DNA of 64,000 bases from Oryzias latipes (GCF_002234675.1 NC_019875.2:23526299-23590298); one strand, 5' to 3'. Shown: positions 26,515-41,283, counted from the stretch's first letter. Notes: a model not told the origin generated them from the sequence alone. A program made the numbers and translations.

Positions 26515-28547
26515 GCTGCAGGAGAAAGGGGAGGAGGGTAAGGATCCGTATGGGGGATGTTTTGACAGTCACCAAGCCAGAAAAATGTCAGTGCAGCTTA
26601 CTTAGACAAGACCTGCTAGTGATTTTGCAAACCTGCTGTAAGTTTATTCCTTCCACCCCTCCCTCCACTCCCATTTGACAATCAGAAATCTCCTGCGAGC
26701 GGGCCAGCTGACAGGCAGAAGGAGATGAGGTCCTCTGATGTTCTGAGAGAAGGGTGGAAACGAGAAGTGTGGGTCAATGGCAGGCCGGAATCTCCCCCTG
26801 TGAGGCCCAATCAGGATCAATAACTGCGGGGCCCTCGACATGCACACACCACAGGGAACCAGGGATACCTCTGCAGGCTGACAGAGTGGACAACACAGAC
26901 TCTTGTGTGTCTGACTGCACGGTTTCTAATAAGGGCATGTAGGCATGCTCCGACCTGCTGTTTAACCACCAAATTGGAAATAAAAATGCATAATAAGTTC
27001 ATAATTGTATTTTTTTCATGTATTAAAAGATAGACAATTAGGAAAGAACATATTTGAACTCATGTAACCTTCTTGTAAACAGTGATAAATCATGCATTTC
27101 TGTCACTTTACATTAACCAGCGTGTTTCTGAATAAACCAAAAAGACATGTCAGTCTCAAATTGGCTCTAATTAGAGCCAAAGCTCCATGCAATAGTCAGG
27201 ACTGAGCAGCATTCCTTTGCCATTACATTGTAACTGATATTTGGCCAGTCGCCATGCAGCTACAGGCCGCTTCAACCTCTCATTGACCCTGTATGATCCA
27301 AGTTTGCAAAGCTGTGGTGAAACATGAGCCCAGGACTCCCTCTGCAAAATTAACTTCTATTGCACAGCAGGACATTGTAAGGAGGATAGCACTGGGAATG
27401 CACACATCTTGTTTTTGCCTTTTAAACCTAACTTTGGATGGAGAGGGAAGGCGTTTCAGACTATAAGAATGGAGGCTGGTCAGGTGATGGACCACACCTC
27501 TTGCATAGGCACAGCCTCATACAAATAGAAGAAGAGAAAAATAATAAGTTTTTCTGTCGTAAAACCTAAACCTTAGGGGTTAAAGGTGGGTCTGGGCTCA
27601 CAATACTGGTTTAATTTGAACTATTTGCTCCTGCCGGTCCCTAAGGCCGTGTGGGGCTGTTTCCCCTTCATCTTAATTAAATTTTCATCTCATCCTCCTT
27701 CTGTGAGCTGCTGGGGTCACTACATGTACCATACCATGCCAAACACTTTACATTTGTATTTGGAGCAAGCCTGACAACGTTAAACCTCTATGGACTTTTC
27801 CCTTCTCACAGTCAATCCTGTAGCCAAACTGTTGATCCAATTGGCAGAAATGCAGGATTAATCATTTCATTTCTCTGGTGGGTTTCACATATCTGATACT
27901 GAGAATGTAACTCTAGCTCTACAGTGAGAAAAAGACTAGGCAAATATAACTGAAAATGTTTACGTTTGAGTTATTATTCAGATGAAAACATGTACAAATG
28001 TGTCTATTTTCTATATCCACTTTTAAAAACATTTACAAATTTAAAAAATGGTGAGAAACCTATCAAGGTGAAATTATATTAACACATATTTGAACTACCT
28101 AAGGAACTTTAATTTTATCCTCAAAAACAAAACCTTGGATGTGCTGCCCCCTTGTGGTCAAAACTTGGAGTTAAGTGATTTGTCCAGAACATCCAGAAGG
28201 TTTGAGCCAAAACTGAGTCAGTGCATTTTCACGATCATAGCTTCGAAGTAATTCATGCCTGAAAATTATCTTTAGAAGAGGTGTAGTTGAAGCAAAAGAC
28301 TCCTACGGGAGATGGTTTGGTCCTCATGCGGCTTAATAAAAAAACGGACTATTCCAATAATTATTTTAATAAATGTCAAAGAAATAGTTTTAGTTCCAGG
28401 TTGTGATCTAGAGTTCTTTTTTCGAAGTGTTCAAGTAGAAAAAAACAAAACAAAAACAATCACTGACCATGGAAAATAATGCCAATATTAAAAATGCAGC
28501 CAACCAAGATTTCATTCATGAAAGGAATTTAATAGAATCATGTAGTT
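26515..28547. other. Intergenic downstream of the KCNE-like gene
   Basis: No coding exon seen. It contains a perfect 20-base palindrome at 27161-27180. The last part leads into the left edge of the segmental duplication. Confidence 0.4.
27161..27180. promoter_or_regulatory. Perfect 20-base palindrome with TAATTA core
   Basis: TTGGCTCTAATTAGAGCCAA is its own reverse complement. The centre TAATTA is a homeodomain dimer-type site. Regulatory role is an inference. Confidence 0.35.
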
Positions 28548-30290
28548 AAAAAACACACACAATGGACATCTAGCTGCTATACTGCAACAGCTGATAAACA
28601 AATTTACATATGTATTAAAAAAAATAACAGGTTGGTAGCAGAAGTCATTGTAAAAACCCAGCAGCAAGCCCATTACACTCTTTTTACGAGTTAACAATTA
28701 TACTTAATTTAGATTCAGAGGACTGCAATAGAAATTACCTACAACTATTTAACAGCAGGAAGTGCGTTTTGTGTTTATACTGAACGTTGCTGAGCTACAA
28801 ATCAGCTATGTGGTAACTCTTTCAGCAGTATTTGTTCTGCAAGTTCCATTCAACATGGATGATCGAAAACAAAGTTATGCAAAATAAAGAAAACAAAAAG
28901 TAAAATGTTTTAATTGACAAATAGAATGCATTTATTTTTTTACAATTTACAATTTAATTTCCTGCCAAAATATGCTGAACCGCTTAATTCCAAGCTTGGA
29001 GCTCTGGTATTTTTCTTCATCTGCTTGCAGTTTGCTGTAAATTGCATGCACTGATTTAGGCTTTCAGGGCTTTAACCCTTTTAAAACTTTTTGAATGTTA
29101 AAAATGTTTTCAGGTCCAGCCAATCTGGTTTTTCGTGCTACTTTAATGTAGTCACTGTTGTTGTTTTTATCTGTAAAGCATTTTTGCATTTTCTTATTTC
29201 CTTATAATCTTTAATGCTCACCTGGTGAGTGAACTCTTTTGTGAACTGAATGTTAGAGGTTATATTTGCTTATTAAAATTATTCAAAAATGGGGAAAATA
29301 TTTGTCTGTGGATTGTTGTAACCCATTGAATCATTTATGAAGTCATAAATTACTAAATACACTGGATTGCTACTTTTTGGTTAATTTTAGCATAAAACCA
29401 GCCGAACAACTACTTATGAAGATTTTCTTTGATCAACATCTGCAGCACTGCTTCTCACACATAAAAGACGAGCAGCCTTATATTTATTATTATTATTTGA
29501 TTGATCTTTTTCTTTCTACAAATTGTTATTGTATTCTATTATTGTCTTTTTTAAAAATTTGATAAAACTGTATAGTTCCAGTGTTATGTCCTCAGTTTTG
29601 ACGTTCCTGCAGCTCTCCTCGTTATCCAACGATCCAATAAAAATTCCACATTCCAAAAGTAAAAGGGAAAAATCTTTAATTCCTTTTCTGCAGGTTGAAA
29701 AATGAACAATAATCCACAGTGAACTTAAGGAAAAAAACTGAACAAATATAAAGAAAATATGTAAATTAACGAGAAGAACTTAGCGAGGTCAAAAAACTGT
29801 TTGACTCCATTCCAAAATTGAGACTGACATGCATCTGCTGCGTGACCACCAGTGAACCCAAGAGTGAAACCCCGGCTCCCCCTAGTAGCTGTAAACAGAA
29901 TAACACACTGAATGCAAAATGGTCATCTCTGGCATTAAGGCTTCTACAAAAACTCAATAAAAAGAAATTGAAAAATAAATACATAAAAAATAAATGAAGA
30001 GCAGCCTGGTCCAAAAGTTCAAGAGTCCAAGTTTCTCTTTAGTGGTATATTCTTTTTATTTACCCTTTGAGTTTGGGTTTGACCATGTTAACACACAAAT
30101 GTCATATTGTACATTAACAAATCCAACATTAAATCAAAGAAAAAGCTTCAGTCTTTTCAGAGAGCCATCCACAGCGCTTTTACTATACAGTTGCGCCCTC
30201 CACTGGCTGAACCGAATATAGCTCCTCAGATGAATTTGATGCTTCTGATTGAGAAAGTGCAGCCCTCACAGTTTTGCTGCATCAGGATCT

Positions 30291-33200
30291 GAAACAGAAA
30301 CTATAAGGACATGCAGCAATTATTCACTCTCCAAACAATACTGATTTTGATAGTGCAGGTCATTCTGCTGAGATTGTTTACATTTGACAGTGCCTCAGAA
30401 ATCTCATCTTCCTCTTGGACATCAGGGGATAATAAAAGAGATGCTTTAAAGTGAAGTGTTACTGTTTGAAAAACCAAATAAAGCAGACAAGTCAATTAGA
30501 TGGAAATCACAGTGGAAAACTGCTGGATATTTGATGTACCTTTTTCTGAACTGCTGGTCAGTTGGATAATTTTGCTGGGACTGCTCACTGTTGGTGAAGA
30601 TAAGGTAGTACCTGGATCTGGAGCACCAACGTCAGACATCATTTTTCTTCCTGAACCAACCACATTTATTTTACAAGTTTACATTTTCATGTGCGGCCCA
30701 ATCAAAATGCACTTTCTACATTTTTCCAAAAATACTAAAATTATTATTATTATATTAGCAAATGTATTTAGTCGTGACAAAAAAAAATTATAAAATAAAA
30801 AAAACATCATTCCATTCCTAGTTTGGGTGAAAATTAGACTTTCTTTGAATAAATATGTCTATTTAATTATTAAAATTAAAACAGCATATAATTCTCTTTC
30901 TCTACAAATAATTAGTTGACATTTTTCAACTGCTTACCGGAAAATCAACTGTTATGGTGCTTTCAATTGTTTTCTCTTAAAATGTTGACTGGCTTGCTGA
31001 GGCGTTTGAGTGAAACATTTCCCATTTGGCTCCAACTTTGAAGCAATTATTAAATTCCAGATGTTACTTTGAAGGCTTCTTTGTTTCACTGCTGAATGCT
31101 TCTTTGAATACAAAGTTTGTTGTCACCTGAGCAGGATGAGTCAACTTTATTTAAAAAGAAAAAAAAATATCTTTGTTATTACTCTGTGTGGGAGGAACGC
31201 TAGGGAAGATAAATCATTTGAAACAAAAATATTTTTTCCAATGAGAGTTGATCATCAAGCAAAAAATGGTTTGGTTACACAGCTTGATTTAATGGAAAGG
31301 TCTGTTTTTCTTTTAGGTATAGATTATCGGGCTAGTGGTGAAGAGTCTGCCATTAGATTTGGAAATTGTGGGTCCAAGTATGCGGTGGAGTCAAACCAAA
31401 GTCTAAAATCCAGACCCCCTTTTTTACAGTAAGTATTACAAGGTTAGATTGGGGTGTTAAACCACCAGTTAAGATCTTACTGCTCATCTAGGGGATGTTC
31501 AAATAAGGATAGCTATTTTAACTGAGCAGTGTGTGATATTGTTGGAACTTGCAATTTAACTTAAGGTACTGATAAAGGACCATCTCTGTGTTGTTTGGGC
31601 ACAAAAGGACTAACCTGGTGGTGCAAACGTTGATGTTTGGTCATCAAAAGCTGTAGCAGGGTGGGTGGCTTGTGCCATACCAGTTGCAGAAGACACATGT
31701 GAAGCCAACCCTGCACAGTCACAGTATGCTTTGGAGGGCTTACAGTCTTAGGGTCTGTGGCTGAAAAGACCATTAAGGAGACCACCTTTATTTCTGTTTT
31801 CTGCATGAATGATAAACAAATTTTGATCTTGCTTTCATTTTTTTATTTATTTAATTTTTGAACTTATTTTATGTGGCTAAAAATTATTATTGCTGATGTG
31901 AAAGGGGTTCTAACATGAATTAACGTGATTCATATGCTAAAGAAATAAAAGTGGGTTAATTTTTTTTAGAGCTAGATACTGCAGTGAGATGAAAGTTGCA
32001 TTATGCAGATGAGCAGTTCTAGCATTGCCTCCACAAAGATAGGGGAAAAAATTCCATAATTCTGTTGAAGATTCTCATTCAATTCAGACATTTCTTGATC
32101 CCAAAACACTGACTTTATCAAAAGTAAATATGTTTTCTAACTACATCCATCCAATATGAAATACCGTTTGATTCCATTTAGAGTCATGGATGCTGCAGGG
32201 AACAGACAGGATACACTAACCCTTAGCCTGATCAGGTCACCAGTCTATCAGCAAGACAACAAACCTGGAGCTTTGATTTGTGCCAGCTTTTTTTGGCCTT
32301 TGACACGGCTTTTTACTGTGTCCTGACAGAATCCTCATTCCTTCTGCCTATTTCTAACCATTTTTACTTCAACAGAAGCAATGGTGTACAGAAGAACACA
32401 TGAAAGTTTTCAGTCCAACAAAACATGTACATTAGAACAAGAGATAGGCTCAAAATTAATCTTCTTTGTCATGTTTTCCAGAGTTTCTAACATAAACATT
32501 AAGTCAGGTTGAAGAGATTTGGCTAGAAGTAGACACATCTTGCTATCCAGCCGCCTCTGTTAAACACATGATATCTGGATTGTAAAATGCTGTAACATTT
32601 TGGATTAAAAAGCACTTGCTGAGATCTGAACGTGCTTTGACAGATCTGAAAGTTTAGCACCCCCCCCTTACATTTGGCTTACATTTGACACTTGCTTTAC
32701 TGGATCACATTTTATTATACTTATTTCCTTGCTATGACAAAGTTAAGTTACTCTGCATGTTACAAAACAACACACAAATACTACAACTTTCTAATGAATG
32801 GAGTCTCAACCTACTCTGGGTGTCAAAATGCACCCTGGACCCTTTAAATATTTAACATCAGATTGAGAACATGAAGTTGGGTGGAGGAATTAAACGGGGC
32901 CAAGATGAACACCCTACCTTTTATTACCCTTGTATGGGGATTATAGGGGGCTGAGGTTAGACCTAGTCCCAATATTGACCCATTTCCTTATCTGCTTGGG
33001 AAGTGTCTGACGGGGCGAGGAAGGAGGAAGTCGGTAGGACAATGATCGGTCAGAAATTTGGGGAGGTAAAGAAGGTCCACCGCCCCGGTTTACAGTAATG
33101 TTGAGGGGGATTTGATAAAGATAAAAATCCTTGCTTTTGCCTCAAAGTTTCTTCTTAAATCTGTTTTGGGGTGGGGGCAGATGCAGCAGCTTTTCTGGGT

Positions 33201-34194
33201 TTCTTTTGGGATTTGTTTTGTCTTCTATTGGCGCACACTGTTGCAGGACAACATAAAAGAACAGACAACACATGAACAACTTGATTAGATTTGGAACATT
33301 TTTGAGCTGTGGGAGGAGGCTGGATGGAAAAACCACAAATGAAGTGCAAGCTCCATACATACAGGAGCTAGGTCAGTTTCAAACCAGAACATTCGTGCTC
33401 TAAAAGGACAGTACCAACCACCATCTAGCCTAGAATTGTGAACTCAAAACATCGTTCTTCCCCTCTTACGTTGCTTGCAGACTGATGTGTAGTCCGGACA
33501 GCAGACCTGTAATTTCACACACCCCTCATCACAGAAGCACCTTCTGGCACAGGTCGAGTCCACACTAGAGCACCACAGCTTTGGTGGACCAGCACAACTT
33601 ACAACATTCATCAAGACCCTCTAATTTAAGGTTATTGTGTCACAGAAAATCCCAATTAGGGTGTCATGATTAGTTAGCTGACCAGTATTGGAAAATTTAG
33701 TGGGCACTTTTCAGAGATAACAGAGCGAAGATAGTTTAACAGGGAAATAAATGGGAACAGACTCATCTGGATGCAGAAAACCTAAAGGCAGCCAGGTGTT
33801 GTGAATATTACCTGTTCGTCTTGTAATTATAGCTGCCCCATGAGCTTAAACAAAAACAATGCCCAATGGTAGGTTAATAGTTTAGAATAAAATGAAAGCT
33901 ACCATTTTTCAAATATATTTTTTTCTGATGCAAAGGTGTTAGGCTAAAATCTACTCCTTAAACTTGTACAGGTTATTGATTGCATGTCGGTTCGAAAACC
34001 TCCGACTGTTGTGGCATATTAGCCAAGGGATTGACATAATTTCATCTGATGTGACAAGGTCTAAGGTTTCTGTCCTTAAAATAGTTTCATTTTTAAACAC
34101 ATTTTTAGGGCATTTAATGAAAACTGTTTTCAGAAATGTAAAAACCAGCAACAATGCGCACATGAAACTAAAGCGGGTCAGTGAAAATGTGACA
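30291..34194. other. Copy-1-specific non-coding sequence
   Basis: Replaced in copy 2 by about 550 different bases (54,818-55,367). I find no supported gene. It includes a decayed interspersed repeat at about 32,145-32,270. Whether this is an insertion in copy 1 or a deletion in copy 2 cannot be told here. Confidence 0.55.
32145..32270 (+). repeat. Decayed fish interspersed repeat
   Basis: CATCCATCCAATATG followed by remnants of a common fish repeat body, including GTCACCAGTCTATCAGCAAG, which resembles the frequent GGTCGCCAGTCTATCGCAGG block. Strongly diverged; recognised from memory of its consensus style. Confidence 0.45.
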
Positions 34195-35623
34195 GTTTAG
34201 ACCCATCTGATACAAGAACCGTGAGCCTCAGGAATATGGGCTTTGCTGGGCTTGACTCATTGTACTGGTGTATGTTCACAAAGATTTTCTTTATTCATGG
34301 TTTTTGCCTTTGAAGAGGCTGTGTACACCAGGACAAACAGCAATTGTACTTTTGTCCTACTGTGTGTCAAGTACACAACCAGTTACAACTTTAAATAATT
34401 TTTGGCATCAAAGTTTTGGTAATATTTTCCTACAAGTAAAAACTTTTTTCTGGATTCAACTTTTCTTAGACAGTCTGACCTTTCAACAAAACATTTGTAT
34501 ATTAGTTAATATTTTTTAGTTTATGAATTGTATTCATCTGTGTTCTAAAATAAAATACAAGTTCTCAAAACCCAACTTTGAAAGGTTTATTTCTTAAACC
34601 CTTGATAGAATTTCTTTCCAATTATATTAAAAAAAAAAATCCAGATGATTTAGTAAATATGACAATAGCACATCAAAGATAATTTTAGGTCTCTTGCTAA
34701 TCGACTCGCAAGAGTCTCAATTGGCGTTAAGGGGTTCAGTTTTATCAAGTTATGGATTACCTAGTGTTAAACTGTAAACCTTGAAACACTTTTTAGAGTC
34801 TTGGCTAAAAATGTGCTTCTTTTGATGTTTTAAAGACCTACAAGTCATGCCAGACTATTTTTCACAACTCTAAAAACAGTTTTCACATTGAAATGTTCAG
34901 ACACTGTATAAGGAAAACTGTTTAAGACAGTTTAAAATACAATACGCATTTTACTCATAGAACAGCACAAACAGGAGAAAGATGCTTTGCACAAACCCAT
35001 CCACGACAGAGTTGCTGCTTCAGATTGTTTTAGCGACATGCAGATATACTCAGGCAAGAATCACCCCATTGTTTGCATGAACACCAACTACATATCACTT
35101 TGCAGAAGTATTTTGTCTGGCTAAACAAGGAATTCTATTCCAGTGTAAACATTTGAGTGCTGATGTAGCCAAAGACTATAATCCAGTCTACATAAACGTT
35201 TAAACATTGAAGGCTTTTTAAAACATGCACAGAAGCACAAAACCAAACCAGTTTTTAAAAAAAATAAAATATCCCTTTGATTATCTTGTTACCCTTTACT
35301 GCCCAAATTTAAAAGTTTGTATTAAAAATATAAAAGTCAAAGAGCACACCATAACCAGGCTTTAGTGTAATGTACCAGTAATCTTTTTGAATCCAAACTG
35401 AATTGAAAAGTTCCCCGTCAAGTTACATATGAGTATTTCACTGTAGTTTTGTTATGGATTAACTACTTATCAAATTTATTTTAAAATGAAAGTCTACATA
35501 ACAAGTAGCTTTAACTGAACAGAAATGTCTTTACTGAAAAGAAATTGCTATCCCAGAGTGATCTACAGAAAATGGCTGGAAAAAATAAAATAAAAACTGA
35601 AGTTGATGCTGATTTCTTTCAAT

Positions 35624-35629
35624 TTTATT
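35624..35629 (-). terminator. Candidate poly(A) signal, zonadhesin-like copy 1
   Basis: TTTATT on the plus strand is AATAAA for the minus-strand gene, about 360 bases after the stop codon. It is conserved in copy 2 at 58450-58455. Confidence 0.5.
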
Positions 35630-35989
35630 GCCATTTCAACAACATGCATTTGTTAGTCACAGTACATTTACAAACAAAAAAAAAATCTTCGTACACAAGA
35701 TCCAACTATACAAGTTCTCAGTTGTTGGAACAATTTGACAGTTACTCAAGCTAGCACAAATTAGTTTGAGGAACTTTAAAGACAAAGACTTTAAACCCCT
35801 GTTGGAAAAGAAAAACCCATGGGTTTAATGCAAATCTTACTGTGACATTAACAGGAAGTGAAAACTGGCAGAAAAGCCTTACCAGCTATGCTTCACAACT
35901 AAGATTCCAGCACGAGATTTAGTTATCAGAACAAGCATTTTGTAAACAGTCATGAAACTCCTGGCAAGAAATGTGATACATGCTGCATT

Positions 35990-37284
<1,295 letters not shown>

Positions 37285-38328
37285 CTAGAGGGAAAAAAAA
37301 AGATTAGTTGACAAATTACATCCAATTATAACATGGCCAATGTAAATTTAGAAAAGAAAGCTTCACATTACCTTTTGAGATTTGTTGGGTGGTTTTACTT
37401 TGAGGTCTAAACATGGTTTGAAGTTGAGGTTTAGGTGTAGTGTTTGCTGGTAGATGTGGGGTCACAGTTTCATTAACCTTTGCAGTTACTGGTTTAAACA
37501 CAGCAGCAGCTGGTGTTGTAGAGTGTAGCTGTGGGGTGGTTTCATTACTGTGCACGACTGGAAGTTGTGGCCTGGTTGTAGTTTCAGTTGAGAACGTCTG
37601 TGCAGGTATTGCAGTATGCTCCTGAGAAACTGTATTGCTCTTTGCAGTCACAGGTTTTGGCTCAGTGATCAGCGGTGAAGTTGTAGATTGTGGTTTTGTC
37701 ATTGAGAACTGTGGGACAGTTGTTGCAGTTTGTGGCCTTGTGGTCCCAGGTTGTAGTTTGCCTGTAAATGGAGATTGAACACTTGTGGATTCTGGTTTTG
37801 CTGTAGACAGCTGTGGTGCTGCTGTTGCAGACTGTGGCCCAGATCTGGTTTGAGGTTGGGTTCCAACAGTAGATTTTGGTTTGGGAGTTGTAAACTGTTG
37901 CGGGGCCTCTGTAGTTTGCGATTTAGAGCTGGTTGGAGATTTGGTTCCAATGGTTGATTTTAATACAACAGGATGCTGAGTAGTCACCATCCCATTGCCT
38001 TGTGTGGGTAGAGGTTGTGGAACAGTTGCATTTTTAAGTTGAGTTGCAGTTGTGAATTCTGGCCGAGTTGCTGTAGGATTGAGAAGTTTTGGACTAGCCG
38101 TGGTTCCCATAACAGTTGAAGAGTCCGGTGTAGAAGTTGTATGAATATTTGAGTTTTCTGTTGCACTTCCCTTTGTAAATACAGATTTTGGTCTAGCTGT
38201 GGTCTGAGGAAGAGTGCCAATTGTGGAACCAGATGCAGAAGTTGTAAGTTGCTGTGGGCCCATTGTTGCATTATTCCCAGTTGTTACAGTTAACTTTCCA
38301 GCTGTAATTTTAGGAAGATTTGTAGCTT

Positions 38329-39163
38329 CTGGTGCAGCAGTTGAAGGGAATTGGGGACCAGCTGGTGTATTGCTACGATTGGTCAGAGGTTGTTTAACTG
38401 ATATGTGAGGTGTAGATTCTGGCATAGCAGTTGTAGGTTGCAGTGGAATTGCCGTTGGACTACCCCCTGTGGTCACAGTCTGTGGAACAGTTCTTGTTGC
38501 AACTTCTGGTGCAGCAGTTGAAGGAAATTGGGGACCAGCTGGTGTATTGCTACGATTGGTCAGAGGTTGTTTAACTGATATGTGAGGTGTAGATTCTGGC
38601 ATAGCAGTTGTAGGTTGAAGTGGAATTGCCGTTGGACTACCCCCTGTGGTCACAGTCTGTGGAACAGTTCTTGTTGCAACTTCTGGTGCAGCAGTTGAAG
38701 GCAATTGGGGACCAGCTGGTGTATTGCTACGATTGGTCAGAGGTTGTTTAACTGATATGTGAGGTGTAGATTCTGGCATGGCAGTTGTAGGTTGCAGTGG
38801 AATTGCTGTTGGATTATCCCCTGTGGTCACAGTCTGTGGAACAGTTCTTGTTGAAACTTCTGGTGCAGCAGTTGAAGGCAATTGGGGACCAGCTGGTGTA
38901 TTGCTACGATTGGTCAGAGGTTGTTTAACTGATATGTGAGGTGTAGATTCTGGCATGGCAGTTGTAGGTTGCAGTGGAATTGCTGTTGGATTATCCCCTG
39001 TGGTCACAGTCTGTGGAACAGTTCTTGTTGAAACTTCTGGTGCAGCAGTTGAAGGCAATTGGGGACCAGCTGGTGTATTGCTACGATTGGTCAGAGGTTG
39101 TTTAACTGATATGTGAGGTGTAGATTCAGGCGTAGCAGTTGTAGGTTGCAGTGGATTACCCCC
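38329..39163 (-). repeat. 177-bp (59-residue) mucin tandem repeat, five units in copy 1
   Basis: Five cores of [20 protein letters not shown]-type sequence, each 59 codons apart. The two units nearest the C-terminus carry VATRTVPQ and GGSPTAI; the others carry VSTRTVPQ and GDNPTAI. Confidence 0.93.
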
Positions 39164-39244
39164 TGTGGTCACAGTTCTTGTTGCAACTTCTGGTGCTACA
39201 GTTGAAGGTGCTTGTGGGGCTGCTGTTACATTGCTATGGTAAGT

Positions 39245-39247
39245 CTA
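39245..39247 (-). other. In-frame TAG in mucin exon of copy 1
   Basis: Minus-strand codon TAG after ...TNVLKN; copy 2 has CAG at the equivalent position. A single C-to-T change. The frame on both sides is open and conserved between the copies. Confidence 0.93.
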
Positions 39248-39706
39248 GTTTTTTAGAACATTGGTTTTGGGTGTAGATTCAGGTGTAGGCGTTGAAAGTT
39301 GCTGTTGGGCTATTGTTGCATTGCCCTTTGTGGTTAAAGGTTGTTTAACAGTAGTTTCAGGTCTATACTTTGGTTCAGTGGCAGGTTGATGTGGGACTGT
39401 TGTTTCATTACACCTTGATGTTGGAGGTTGCCTCTGTGCAACTTGTGGTCTTGGCGTTACTTGTAGCTGTGTTTGCTGAAGTTGGTATTGATGGGTTGCA
39501 GTTTTGGATGTTCCAAGCATCACAGCAGAATTTTGGAGTGTTTTTGAAGTAGCCATTTTTGGTATCCCAGCAATGCTTCCTTGAGATGGCCCAGAACCTT
39601 TGACATGAACAAAGTGTACAATTACTGCATCAAGTCCAAAAGATTTGAATACAATTAAATTTTTGACATGCTACAGTTGGGCATTACCCAGATTTCATGA
39701 CATTAC

Positions 39707-40370
39707 CTGCACAGAATCCTCTATGGAGTGAGATGTCATCAATAGCCACTGACTGATCTGAACCTCTCCCTTCAAAGATCACCTATGGGGGTGCATTTTA
39801 ATATTCAGCCTTTTATTTGCGGACTGGTTACTTGGCTTAAATCTGAAAATCATAACTACTCACCTGAAATGTTCCGGTTGTTACAAAGTTCACTTGAGCT
39901 AGATTCCATACAATGCCTTGTCCCTCCCTCTTCCTCCATAATGAATCAGTGTTTCCATCGTTGAGCAAGTATACGTCAAGGCCAACTTCCCCTGCTGAAT
40001 CGTCCATGAGGTACCAGAATTGCAAACAATGAGGTCCAGCGGCAGAACATTCAGAACTAATAAGACGAGCCGTTTCTCCAAACGGCACACTCTTTGCTTC
40101 AATGTAAATGTAGTGGCCACCTGGTTGAAGACAAGAGCATTTACCATTTAGGTTTTGTTTTACAGTTCATATTCACACAATTTCTCAGTTATGCATTACT
40201 GCAGAAAGGCTTTAGCTATAACTAAAAATTAATTCAGTTACCTTGTTTTGAGTTAGAGGAAGCAGAGATGGTACTTTGTGTGGGGCCACTGTGCCTTTTC
40301 CAATCAAACACGTCAAGCTGTTGAGTCCACTGGCATAAATCTTCTTCAAAGTTACAGTTCATCTGACATC
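39707..40370 (-). other. Zonadhesin-like copy 1: MAM domain 4 (exons 21-23)
   Basis: [16 protein letters not shown] at the start, [14 protein letters not shown] in the middle and [15 protein letters not shown] at the end. Its middle exon is very close to that of MAM3, so these two are the youngest duplicates. Confidence 0.9.
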
Positions 40371-40647
40371 CTAGTAAAGCATTTTAATTGCAGAATTAAA
40401 TTTGAAGTAGTTTATGCTGAAATACCTTCAGTGGTATCATTACCATCAGCTGGCTGTGTGATCACTTCCTTTGTAGGAGATTTGTTTATTGGAGAAAGAG
40501 TTTGTGGAGGGGCACTCTGTAGATCTGCTGGATTAAAGTATCTTGAAGGAAGGACCTCATTCGCCATCCTCACATCTGTAATAAAATATGATTGAAGTTT
40601 TTCCTTAAACATTTAAATGAGGGGAAAAATATATCTTAAGTCATTAC

Positions 40648-41283
40648 CAGAGCATGGAAGGTGAAGAAGCTTCATTTCATCTATTGCCACAACAGACTGA
40701 TCATTGGATTCCCTTTGCCCTTTAATGAGTATCTGAAACAAATAGCACTTAGTACATAAATGGGGCAAGGGAAAAGCAGAAGGAGGCATCTTCAGATAAG
40801 TCTGAACAGTACCTGGAACATTGTTGTTGCATAGAAGTCCACCAGAGCCAAGTGCCACACATTGCCTTGGTCATGTCTTTTCCACCATACAATCTCAGTT
40901 GCTTGGTTCTGAAGCAAATAAACATCAAGGCCCATATGATCACTTGGGCCATGCATGTGGTACCAAAACTGTAGGCAGTGAGGACCAATGGCAGAACACT
41001 CTGGACTAATAAGGCGAGCTGTATTGCCTTGTACCATGCCTTTAGCCTCAATGCAGAGATAACTTCCACCTACAGAAAAGAGATTAAGGATTAAATTCAC
41101 TTTGATGTGATTTAAAAAAAAAAAAAAAAAGTAAAAAAATCCTTCCATTACCATTTGTGGGGCCAGAAGTGCTGTCGGAAATCGGAGTTGGTGTGTAACT
41201 GTTCCATATCCAGTCAAGAGCATCTGTGGCCATCTTATTCCAACTACATAGACTGCCATCAAAGCTACAGTTGACACTGCAGA
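40648..41283 (-). other. Zonadhesin-like copy 1: MAM domain 3 (exons 17-19)
   Basis: [16 protein letters not shown] at the start, [13 protein letters not shown] in the middle and [17 protein letters not shown] at the end. Linker exons 16 (41,406-41,465) and 20 (40,426-40,575) flank it. Confidence 0.9.

Larger units (their letters stand above)
37372..39597 (-). other. Zonadhesin-like copy 1: mucin-like exon 24
   Basis: A single 2,226-base exon encoding a Thr/Pro/Ser/Gln-rich stretch with many N-glycosylation sequons (for example NRSNT, NATV, NETT) and dense O-glycosylation potential. It contains a 59-residue tandem array and a TAG at 39245-39247. The frame is otherwise open from acceptor to donor. 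Confidence 0.9.

Noticed and set aside
31136-31432. 98-codon plus-strand frame
   Set aside because: No domain recognised and the stretch is absent from duplication copy 2; treated as chance.
37316-37371. Extension of the mucin frame past 37,372 (ending LHWPCYNWM)
   Set aside because: A GT donor at 37,371 and the phase of the following TIL exon show that this is intron read-through, in both copies.
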